From positions 1 to 12,359 of the forward strand of contig JALLAP010000500.1 of the NCBI GenBank assembly GCA_036939355.1: a stretch of 12,359 nt of DNA. The letters are read 5' to 3'. The notes under the pieces are model-generated. The model saw only the letters and a list, made by a program, of their open reading frames with translations. It was not told the origin of the DNA and did no database searches. Of the stretch, positions 1-6,481 are shown one piece after another. Source of the stretch: Thalassiosira profunda. Lineage: Eukaryota > Bacillariophyta > Thalassiosirophyceae > Thalassiosirales > Thalassiosiraceae. Within the stretch, counting starts at the first letter, position 1. Each line of letters begins with the position of its first letter. The translations under genes were made by a program, and so were the position numbers.

Positions 1-489
1 ACCTTTTTGTGCTCCGCGATCTGCTTCTTGAACGTCAGGGTGGTCGTCTCTTCGTCCAACCGCATCGATTTGATGGTCTTCGTTGCGGTAGAAGGAGTGG
101 AGATGAGAACATTCGGACAATCGGTGCATCAACGTAACAAACCGAGGACAACAACTCGCGCTCACCTTCTCCTTCTCTTCCCTCGACTCTTCCACCTCCC
201 GCTTGAGCTGCTCGTTGTCGGCCTTGAGCGCCGCGTTCTCCTCCTTCGACTGTAGCACCTCCTGCTTCAGTTGTTCATTCTCCTGCTCGCTCGCCTCGAT
301 ATCCCTGTCCTTCGACTCGTTCGACGCTTGAAGTTCCTCGATCTTCTCGCGCAAACTTGACATCATCTCGGATTGTTCCTTGTCACGACGCTCTAGCTCC
401 TTGGAGATGAGATGCTCCACACCGGACAGCAGGTGGGTCATAGGCCCCGTCGTGGGCAAGCTGGGCTCCTCGTTCTCGTTGAAGTCCAT
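1..489 (-). CDS. Coiled-coil protein, 5' part (runs off the left edge)
   Basis: I do not recognise the family. Exon 1 (489..166, 108 codons) starts at the ATG at 489 with MDFNENEEPSLPTTGPM. From about residue 24 it is an almost unbroken coiled coil rich in Glu, Lys, Gln and Leu with heptad-like leucines (for example EENAALKADNEQLKREVEES). The frame is carried across an 88-nt intron (165..78) that starts GTGAGC, has a pyrimidine-rich 3' end, and contains no AG between the donor end and the acceptor. Exon 2 (77..1) resumes in the same phase with TIKSMRLDEETTTLTFKKQ and is open to the edge. The helix implies oligomerisation or a scaffold role, such as a cytoskeletal or vesicle-tethering protein, but nothing visible chooses between these. 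The intron call is from sequence only. Confidence 0.7.
   Translation of the reverse strand, partial: MDFNENEEPSLPTTGPMTHLLSGVEHLISKELERRDKEQSEMMSSLREKIEELQASNESKDRDIEASEQENEQLKQEVLQSKEENAALKADNEQLKREVEESREEKEKVSASCCPRFVTLMHRLSECSHLHSFYRNEDHQIDAVGRRDDHPDVQEADRGAQKG
78..165 (-). other. Intron of the coiled-coil gene (88 nt)
   Basis: Donor GTGAGC at 165 and acceptor AG at 79-78, phase 0. Removing it joins two open exons of the same heptad-rich character. Confidence 0.7.
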
Positions 490-809
490 GGTTGCTTCGA
501 TGTGGTGTAGAAAGGGCGTGGGCTGTTGCGATTTATGAGCGACAAGTCACCAAAATTGGCTTCTCCACGCCCGGACGGAATCTGACAGCGAGTTCCTGTC
601 CAATTCACTCTCGCACCGCCACTACCCAGTTGTCGAGTCCAGTTGTCTTTATGCAGTTGTCGAGTTGTCGAGTTCATAAAACCCCTATTTGGCCTTTTTG
701 CCGCCCGCTGCCTTCCAGGGTTCCCTCCGCATGGCCATTCCCCACGTGTGTTCGAACGCAAGGAAATAGAGCAGATCGAGGACGTCGCGAGCGATGCCCA
801 CTCAATTGT
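490..809. promoter_or_regulatory. Intergenic: coiled-coil gene promoter side and 3' end of membrane-protein gene
   Basis: No supported gene lies here; both flanking genes are on the minus strand. In the orientation of the coiled-coil gene, a GCCAATTTTGG stretch and a CATAAATC TATA-like stretch lie within about 80 nt of its ATG. About 140-190 nt upstream of that ATG is a cluster of short repeats (627-676). Confidence 0.4.
627..676 (-). repeat. Cluster of four GACAACT repeats
   Basis: Read on the minus strand, GACAACT occurs four times in about 50 nt, three of them within CTCGACAACT. The spacing is irregular. It sits upstream of the coiled-coil gene and could be a transcription-factor cluster or simple slippage. 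Confidence 0.5.
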
Positions 810-1361
810 TCACGTTGCCTTCGTCGCCTCGTCGCTCGGCCCGTATGTCAAGGCGTAGTAATTGCGTGCGGCCCCGGTCAACGAGTAGATCCCGAAGACT
901 TGGGGACGGCGAAACTCATTATCCGCGCCCTTGTCGTAGAAAAATCCTTTGACGGAGAGGTGCAGGTTGTGCAATCCCCAAAGAAAGTGCATCACTAGGT
1001 TGACGGTGTAGACCAAATCGTGGGCCTCCTTCGACGTCTCGTCGGTGAATGTCCGATACGCTAGCACGTTCGCGGTGAGGAGGCCGATGCACCCTACTTC
1101 GAACCACGCCATCATCGTGTGCTGCATAACGGAGACGGAGAAGTCGCGTGTTGGTGCATATATCACGCATATGCATTTCACTGAATGACCAATTTGTCTC
1201 ACCACCGCCCAATTATACGGGACACGCTTGTAGAACCACGCGTGAAAGAGGCCCTTGAAGGGCCAGAGGCCCAAGAAGATGCTGAGGCTGCAGCCCGAGG
1301 CGAGGGCGGCGTTGAGAAAGTGGACGAGTTCGGCGCCGGAGAGGTCGCCGAGGGATGACAT
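810..1361 (-). CDS. Small multi-pass membrane protein, two exons
   Basis: The predicted protein is 156 aa after removing an 81-nt intron; I do not recognise its family. Exon 1 is 1361..1203 and exon 2 is 1121..810. I start at the ATG at 1361 (MSSLGDLSGAELVHFLNAAL); the frame reaches only a TTG further upstream. Three hydrophobic segments are visible at about residues 14-33, 52-74 and 90-108. They are followed by a polar tail with aromatic residues (FGIYSLTGAARNYYALTYGP). His and Trp cluster in the third segment (MHFLWGLHNLHL). There is no obvious targeting peptide. The spliced product joins NWAV to HTMMAWFEVG, giving one continuous hydrophobic segment. The unspliced frame is also open, so an isoform 27 residues longer is possible. 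Confidence 0.6.
   Translation of the reverse strand: MSSLGDLSGAELVHFLNAALASGCSLSIFLGLWPFKGLFHAWFYKRVPYNWAVVRQIGHSVKCICVIYAPTRDFSVSVMQHTMMAWFEVGCIGLLTANVLAYRTFTDETSKEAHDLVYTVNLVMHFLWGLHNLHLSVKGFFYDKGADNEFRRPQVFGIYSLTGAARNYYALTYGPSDEATKAT
1122..1202 (-). other. Probable phase-0 intron of the membrane-protein gene (81 nt, no stop codon)
   Basis: Donor GTGAGA at 1202 and acceptor TTATGCAG ending at 1122, with a CT-rich stretch before the acceptor. The length is a multiple of three and the frame has no stop, so retention would insert 27 residues between two hydrophobic parts. Confidence 0.55.
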
Positions 1362-1727
1362 GATGAGATGCAACGTCTACACAAGCCAATAAGCCGACGC
1401 GCCGAGCGTCGCACTGGCCACCTGGACGCTTAAGAGGACGACGCCGGCGGGAGCAGCTGGGCCAGGGAGGAGGGGTGCTACAATACAACGCGCGGCGGCG
1501 GGAGAAGATAAACGCCCCCCGGCCGGCGCTCGGCGAGCTCGGCAAGTAATTTCTTAGTGTCACCCGCCAAGTACAGTACTAAATCCTACGTATGTAGTTT
1601 TTGGTAAGAGAAGGTCTTCCTCGCTCTTGAGAGCAGTTGATGCACAACTGACACTTCCCGGTGTTATGAATCTAGCTTCGGCTCCTTTTGATATCTTTGC
1701 AACATATTAACGCCTCCCCCCGCATCT
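1362..1727. other. Intergenic: upstream of membrane-protein gene, downstream of cingulin-like gene A
   Basis: No gene is supported; open frames here are GC-rich shadows. It holds the motif at 1573-1597 (listed separately) and the 3' flank of gene A, whose stop is at 1728. I could not place a polyadenylation signal with confidence. Confidence 0.4.
1573..1597 (-). promoter_or_regulatory. Upstream motif copy 1 (CTACATACGTAGGATTTAG)
   Basis: On the minus strand it reads CTACATACGTAGGATTTAG followed by TACTG. It lies 212-236 nt upstream of the membrane-protein ATG, in that gene's orientation. It matches the copies at 3669-3684 and 10140-10162. The core TACATACGTA is a near-palindrome. It may be a promoter element or a dispersed repeat. 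Confidence 0.4.
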
Positions 1728-2193
1728 CTACGGCTTCCGGCATCGACTTGCGCTGCACCCCACCCGTTTGCAATACTCCTTGGCGTTGGGCGCCTCGTTC
1801 GCCACTCGCTTGCAGCAATGCTCCTGCTCCTTCCGCGAGCAGCTCCGGCTCGGCCCGTCGCGCGAAGAGGAGTCCCTCGTCGGCGCGAATGTGGGTAGCA
1901 TCGTCGGGTACAGAGACGGGGACAAAGTCGGGAATAAAGTCGGCCATCCTCCATGCCAATCGTCCGACGACTTCTTGCCGGGCCACTTCCCATGCCACTT
2001 ATCGTCCGACGAAGGTTTCCCCGGCCACCTCCCATGCGGTGGCTTCCAGCGGTCGTCCGGCGACGACCACTTGTCTGAGGGGCGCCAGCCAGGCTTCCAA
2101 CGATCACCTGATGGCTTTCCGCCACCGTACTTGCCCGACTTTCCGCCGCTTCCCCAGCCGCCGTCGGCCTTGCCCGACTTCCCACCGTACCAA

Positions 2194-2228
<35 letters not shown>

Positions 2229-3434
2229 TTTGCTCGATGGCTGCCACTTGCTCCGCGACGGAGAATTCCAGCTGGGTTTGCCCCAACTCGGTCTGTCCCA
2301 GCTCGGCTTGCCCCAGCTCGGTTTGCTCCGCGAGGGAGAAGAGGGTTTCCAACCAGACGGCTTGCTCCAGCTTGGCTTGCTCCGCGAAGGAGAAGAGGGC
2401 TTCCAAGCAGAAGGCTTCTTTCCGGAGGGCTTCCATCCGCCGCCCCACCCATCGTCGGTCCACGTGGGCGACAGAGTAGGACTGGAGTTGAGAGGAGAAG
2501 GGACACACATGATCAGTTTATGGGTTGCAAATAATTTGTGCACAAGATGTGCGCACTTGCAGAGAAACCATTTGTTGCAATGAACTCACAAGAACGTCGG
2601 ATAGAAGGTGTCAATCGTGGGCCATGGGGTGTATTTGTTCCTCTCGCTCGACGGCTCTCGATTGGCGCTGGGCTTCCGGTGGGGCTTCTTGTTGGGCTTG
2701 GGCTTCGACCGCGGACTGGGCTTGTGCCGCGGGCCGCCGCTGGGCTTGCGGCCGTACCGCGCCTTCATCTGGCTCTCGACCATCTTGTGCGCCAGGGTCT
2801 CGCTCTCTGGCTCCTTGAACCTCGCCTCCTTGTTGGTGTCCTTGTTGCCGTTCGTCTTGTCCCGAGTCTTCTTGGTGCGCGCGGGCTTCTCGAACCGTTC
2901 CTTCTTGGTCCTCTGTTTGTTTCTAGGGGTTCTCTCTTTTTCCTCGCCCTTGAAGCCTCCGCCCTTCTTCCGGCCGCGCTTTCTCTCTCCGCCCTTGCGC
3001 CCCTTCGTCTTCTCGTCGTCCATGTCGTCGACCACTTCGCTGTCGTCCGCGGCGTCCTCGTCAGAGCCTCCGCCGCCACCCCGGCGACGATTCTCGCGCT
3101 TCGTCATCTCGCCCTCGTTTGTCTGCATAATGTCCTCGACGGTGGCGCTCCGCAGCTCCACTCTGGCCGCCACGAGGGAGTTCTTCTCCTTGACCCGGTC
3201 CAGCGTCTTGCCCATCCGGTCGGGCTGGACCGGCGCGGCATCGCCCTCGTCGGTATCCTTCTGCTTGGCATCCTTGTTGATGTCCTGCCGGACCTTGGCG
3301 CGCTTGCGCTTCAGATCCCTCCGCGCGAGGTCGCGGACGTCGAGGTCCTTCGCCGCCGCCTCGTCGATGGCGGAGGAGGCGGTCGCCGCCGAGGCGGTCG
3401 CCGCCACGAGCGCGATGAGGAGCAGGCGCCTCAT
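1728..3434 (-). CDS. Cingulin-like biosilica-associated protein A (Lys-rich then Trp-rich), two exons
   Basis: Predicted secreted protein of 532 aa; exon 1 is 3434..2590 and exon 2 is 2481..1728. The start MRRLLLIALVAATASA is a clear signal peptide. RDL motifs at 34-36 and 39-41 match the RxL cleavage site known from silaffins and cingulins. Residues 45-265 are basic with Gly and acidic patches. From YGRKP (about 227) there are KPS/KP repeats. A Pro-Thr linker (about 271-288) leads into TDDGWGGGWKPS and a Trp/Lys/Ser/Pro repeat domain containing SPSRSKPSW units, a run of 12 Asp (367-378), and WHGKWPGK-type repeats. A second PT linker (462-483) precedes a tail with six cysteines (496, 504, 505, 519, 524, 529) that I cannot assign. 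In known cingulins, Lys-rich parts carry polyamine-type modifications and the proteins sit in girdle-band microrings. A girdle-band or frustule role here is inferred from architecture. Confidence 0.85.
2194..2229. repeat. (GTC)n triplet run encoding 12 Asp
   Basis: About 12 tandem GTC/GAC triplets in frame in cingulin-like gene A give an Asp homopolymer between the Trp/Lys repeats and a Gly/Lys/Trp stretch. The number of units is probably variable between alleles. Confidence 0.9.
2482..2589 (-). other. Intron of cingulin-like gene A (108 nt, phase 2)
   Basis: Donor GTGAGT at 2589 and acceptor CTCCAG ending at 2482. Splicing makes the codon TT|T and continues the linker as YPTFFPTLSPTWTDDGW. 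Unspliced, a TGA follows at once. It sits at the same place and phase as intron 3 of gene B. Confidence 0.85.
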
Positions 3435-3668
3435 TGCGATGCACCGAGCGAATCAGTAGCGTAGTTGCAGTGCTTTCGAAGGTCGATTGTGCCGCTACTC
3501 TCGATGCCAACGTTGTATCAAATGCAACTGTGTGCGCGAGAGAGGCCATTTCCTTGCGCCCCGGGGCGTCTACCTATCGCTTGGTTGGCGCCCGCGTGGC
3601 CAATGACAAGTTTGGGTGCACCTTCCTCTTGCAAGAACGCGTTGAATTCAGAGGTCAACGTAGGCAAA

Positions 3669-3684
3669 ACTAATTCCTATGTAG
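3669..3684 (-). promoter_or_regulatory. Upstream motif copy 2 (CTACATAGGAATTAGT)
   Basis: On the minus strand it reads CTACATAGGAATTAGT, a shorter form of the motif at 10140. It is 235-250 nt upstream of the cingulin-like gene A ATG, in gene orientation. Confidence 0.35.
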
Positions 3685-4070
3685 ACTCGGGAGGGAGGAG
3701 GCGAGCGAGAGGCGAGCAAAGCAAAGAGGAAGAGGAGACGGGAACGATGAGGCTCTCCTACGATCCGCCGACGACCTCATCTCTCCCTCGTGCCGCAAAG
3801 AGCCAATGCCAAAGAAGGCAAGGGCAAAAAAGGCAAGCGGATCTGCATATCTCGCCGGCGACCAATAGAGGCGGCTGGGTAGAGAAGAAGATGGAAATGT
3901 GGAAAGACACCATGCCGGCAGACGCCGGCGCACACGTGCAGAAACTCTCCTCTTGCGATGCCGCGGCTATCATCTTCGTCTGCAAGGAGGGTGGTGGATT
4001 GCTGGTGCGAGACCGATAGCAACTGGCTGCCGAGATTTTATTATCTTCATGATATGAATAAATTGAAATG

Positions 4071-4085
4071 GTTTCAAATTTTGAA
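4071..4085. repeat. Perfect 7-bp inverted repeat TTTCAAA-T-TTTGAAA
   Basis: A palindrome with a one-base centre inside the AT-rich stretch upstream of the BRCT/SUMO-like gene. It could be a dimeric factor site; no function can be read from sequence. Confidence 0.5.
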
Positions 4086-4098
4086 AAAACCGCAAACG

Positions 4099-4206
4099 GA
4101 GGCCCTCCGCAAAGATACCTGCGGCGGCTCCCAGCAGACGTAGACGTGCAAACGTTCCACGTTCTCTCCGGTTGGAAAGGCGCCGAGGCCCTCCGCCAGA
4201 GACCTG
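4099..4206 (+). repeat. Direct repeat GAGGCCCTCCGC...ACCTG, two copies 86 nt apart
   Basis: Copy 1 is at 4099-4121 and copy 2 at 4185-4206. They share GAGGCCCTCCGC exactly, then a variable AGA-containing part and ACCTG. Copy 2 ends 13 nt before the BRCT/SUMO-like ATG, so it is probably in the 5' leader or core promoter. Confidence 0.6.
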
Positions 4207-4211
4207 TTGAG

Positions 4212-4223
4212 ATGATACGATGA
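4212..4223 (+). promoter_or_regulatory. Minimal upstream ORF overlapping the BRCT/SUMO-like start codon
   Basis: ATG ATA CGA TGA begins 8 nt before the main ATG, and its stop overlaps that ATG in another frame. If the transcript starts further upstream, it could lower initiation at 4220. It may also be chance. Confidence 0.3.
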
Positions 4224-5878
4224 CGTTCAATGCTAGAGCGTTACACGGTTACCGCCTCGTGCTGCTGAAGGACTACGACAATCTTGGCCGTGGCTATGCC
4301 GGCCACCGTCTTCCGTCGTTCGAGCTGCGAGAACGTAGACTGTGGTCGCAGCTCAAACGCGTTCGTCTCGACCTGGTTCGGGCACACACGCGGCTTTTCG
4401 ACGATGAGTACACCAAATACGAAGAGTTCGAGCGGTACATAAACTCGTACGCACGGCAGGCTCGGAACGACGAGAAGACACTCGTGGTATTGGTGTTGGA
4501 ATCTGGTGGGCATTTGGACAGCTGTTTGAAGAGGTTCGAGCGCGAAGACTGGGAATCGGCCGGCGAAAGCGGAGTGCGGTTCGCAAAGCTCGACTCCCTT
4601 GTCGAGGCAGCTGCGTCGGGATCCTTGCCGAAGGATACTTGGGGCGATGAAATTGGTCGCGGCGAATGCGCGCACATCTTTGGAAACGATCTCTTCGCGT
4701 TCGCAGACGTTGAATGCCCTCAGCTCCAAGCAGTCGTTGGTACAGGCTTCCGTCCAGCCAACAGCAAGTACTTGGCTGTATCGGAACTGAACCTTGGTTT
4801 GCTCCTGACAGACGAGGCCCTTGCCGATGAAGAGGAGATTGCCACGGTAGAACATTGCTACGTCGTGTGCGACGGCCTCCGAGACGAGGCCACCGAATTC
4901 ATCGATGCCGATTCGCTGTTGGCAAAGCTTCCGGCTTGCGTCGAAATTGTGCCAGTCAACAGTGTCTGGCTCCACATATGCGACGGAAGAGGAATCAAGA
5001 CGAATCCTACAGCTTATCCAAGTCTCTTCCAACCGCTGCCGTTCGCTTTGCAACGCCAGCCGTTGCGAGAGAAACAGCCACACTTGTTTGTTGGAGTGTC
5101 TGGGTTCGTTGGCCATTGTACGCAAGCGATTTGCCTGTGGTTGAAGATCTTGGGCGCCAGGTGTTATGAGTACGAATACGCAATGGGCGTCTGTTCGCTA
5201 ACCACGCATTTCATTTCTCCAAGTGTCGACTCTGCGGGGTACGAATCGGCGCGGGAAATGCGCATTCCCACGGTCGGGCTAGGATGGCTCGAGCATATCA
5301 TGCAGCACGGATACGCTCCGGAGATGGATCGTCAGTTTCAGCTGAACATTATGGTGATCGTTCGAGATCTGAATGACACCGAGACTTCCATCGAGGTTGA
5401 AATGGCAAGTCCACTTTCGGAAACTTTTGCGGCAGCAGGGATTGTGATGTCTGAATGCGATCTTCTCGTCCACGGCGAGGCGATCGATGACGATGACGCA
5501 ACACCATTGTCCCTGAACCTCAGCAATTTGGACACGATCGAGGCTTGGCCAAAGACTCTGCAAATCACCCTTCGGGATGCAGCGGAGGAAGAGACAACTT
5601 TCTCTGTAAGAGCGACGGATCCCATGTCCACAATCTTCGACGAGTATGCCTCCAAAAAGGAGATTTCACCGAGGCAGTGCACTTTTCTGCTGGAGGACGG
5701 GCGGAGGATTTACGATCACAACGAAACGCCGTGGGCTCTCGGATTGAAGAGCGGGAGCACGATCGACGTGGTACACACTCTCACAGACTGTAATTGGCGG
5801 GTTCTGTCAGGGGAAAGAGAGCCGTTACTCAGTGAGCGAGAAGATTCGCTCTCGACGCAGGAAGCCAGTTTGTTTTGA
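4220..5878 (+). CDS. BRCT-domain protein with tandem SUMO-like domains
   Basis: Intronless, 552 aa. The ATG at 4220 is the first in this frame after a TGA at 4208. Residues 1-170 are unassigned. Residues about 180-275 end in a BRCT-like pattern (VEIVPVNSVWLHIC, then a Tyr/Pro tail). Residues 287-368 form a clearer BRCT: PHLFVGVSGFVG, a GAR turn, THFISPSVDSAGYESAREM, and IPTVGLGWLEHIM, the pattern of TopBP1/Dpb11 repeats. Then come two SUMO-like beta-grasp units. The first spans 372-443 (PLSETF, LLVHGEAIDDDDATPLSL, DTIEAW). The second spans 445-521 (MSTIFDEYASKKEISPRQ, FLLEDGRRIYDHNETPWAL, GSTIDVVHTL). Neither ends in Gly-Gly, so they are not conjugatable SUMO. Rad60/Esc2/NIP45 proteins carry tandem SUMO-like domains in genome maintenance, and BRCT domains bind phosphoproteins. 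A nuclear DNA-damage or replication role is inferred. Confidence 0.8.
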   Translation: MTFNARALHGYRLVLLKDYDNLGRGYAGHRLPSFELRERRLWSQLKRVRLDLVRAHTRLFDDEYTKYEEFERYINSYARQARNDEKTLVVLVLESGGHLDSCLKRFEREDWESAGESGVRFAKLDSLVEAAASGSLPKDTWGDEIGRGECAHIFGNDLFAFADVECPQLQAVVGTGFRPANSKYLAVSELNLGLLLTDEALADEEEIATVEHCYVVCDGLRDEATEFIDADSLLAKLPACVEIVPVNSVWLHICDGRGIKTNPTAYPSLFQPLPFALQRQPLREKQPHLFVGVSGFVGHCTQAICLWLKILGARCYEYEYAMGVCSLTTHFISPSVDSAGYESAREMRIPTVGLGWLEHIMQHGYAPEMDRQFQLNIMVIVRDLNDTETSIEVEMASPLSETFAAAGIVMSECDLLVHGEAIDDDDATPLSLNLSNLDTIEAWPKTLQITLRDAAEEETTFSVRATDPMSTIFDEYASKKEISPRQCTFLLEDGRRIYDHNETPWALGLKSGSTIDVVHTLTDCNWRVLSGEREPLLSEREDSLSTQEASLF

Positions 5879-5973
5879 ACGGCGAAACGATCGATGGCAA
5901 CCGAGATGTGACGGCCCGCCTGCTGGACACGGATGATGACGGCGACCGGATCAACGTGTTGGCGAATCGATAA
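5836..5973 (+). pseudogene. Remnant of a third SUMO-like unit, out of frame after the BRCT/SUMO-like stop
   Basis: Two bases out of phase with the preceding gene, this stretch reads ARRFALDAGSQFVLNGETID and then a TARLLD and DRINVL stretch before TAA at 5971. This matches the second half of SUMO-like unit 2 (YASKKEISPRQCTFLLEDGRRI, ETPWALGL, STIDVV). The first half of the unit (beta 1-2) is missing, and a TGA at 5833 closes the frame upstream. It is probably a decayed repeat. A frameshift or sequencing error that truncates a longer gene is the alternative. Confidence 0.55.
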
Positions 5974-6481
5974 GTCTAATTCATTTGCATAGAACGACAA
6001 GTAATGCGCTCTCGCAGTATCAAGTATAATGCACTAGAGGTGAAAGCTTTGCCACAACACCCTTTGCCACCCTGCTATTTGCTTGCCTCGAACTCGTGCC
6101 TCCTTGCAGCTCCTTGCACAAAAGCAAGACCCTTGCAGATCCGTCTATCCGTAGCTATCCGTCCTTCCCGCCCCTCCACCAAATCTTCAGAGCTCGCTCA
6201 CTTTTCACTTCAACTTTTTTGCGGCGGATAATCTCGGATCCTGCCGTGAAGTCCCGGCTGGCGTGGGTGGCCCGAGGAAGCCGCCGAGGGCAGTATCCTC
6301 TCTCGGCGGGGGTGGCGGGAAGCCGGAGGAAGCCCTGCGCAGCTGAGTGGCGGCGGTGGCGCGGTTGGGCCAGTTCTGACGGCCGGCCGCGAAGGACCAT
6401 CTTGTGATTTTGTGTGCACCGGTTCTGACCGATCCAAGCCGCCAACGCCGCCCCCTCCCCCGTCGCCACTGAAGAAAAAGC
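5974..6481 (+). promoter_or_regulatory. Intergenic region upstream of the bestrophin gene
   Basis: No gene is supported. CCTTGCA occurs three times in 6102-6137, followed by three ATCCGT repeats at about 6139-6165, then a GC-rich stretch up to the ATG at 6482. These are the only structured elements I see; a promoter role is inferred from position. Confidence 0.4.

Larger units (their letters stand above)
3435..4219. promoter_or_regulatory. Divergent intergenic region between cingulin-like gene A (-) and BRCT/SUMO-like gene (+)
   Basis: A 785-nt region with no supported gene; open frames here have no recognisable protein. It holds a CCAAT-type ggccaatgac at about 3598, an upstream motif copy at 3669-3684, an AT-rich stretch (about 4035-4090) in otherwise GC-rich DNA, and a direct repeat close to the BRCT gene start. 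Both flanking promoters must lie here. Confidence 0.5.

Noticed and set aside
1688..2583. Long plus-strand open frames (263 and 271 aa) rich in Ser, Arg and Gln
   Set aside because: They are antisense shadows of the Trp-rich exon of cingulin-like gene A; the poly-Ser is the reverse of the GAC run.
2538..3464. Plus-strand open frames of 283-308 aa
   Set aside because: Antisense of the Lys/Arg-rich exon of gene A. The minus strand has the signal peptide, RxL motifs and consistent splice to the Trp exon.
3465..4019. Plus-strand 184-aa frame between the divergent genes
   Set aside because: It starts at a non-ATG codon, has no domain or signal peptide, and lies in the shared promoter region.
4241..5125. 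Minus-strand 294-aa frame
   Set aside because: Shadow of the BRCT/SUMO-like gene, whose plus-strand protein has recognisable domains.
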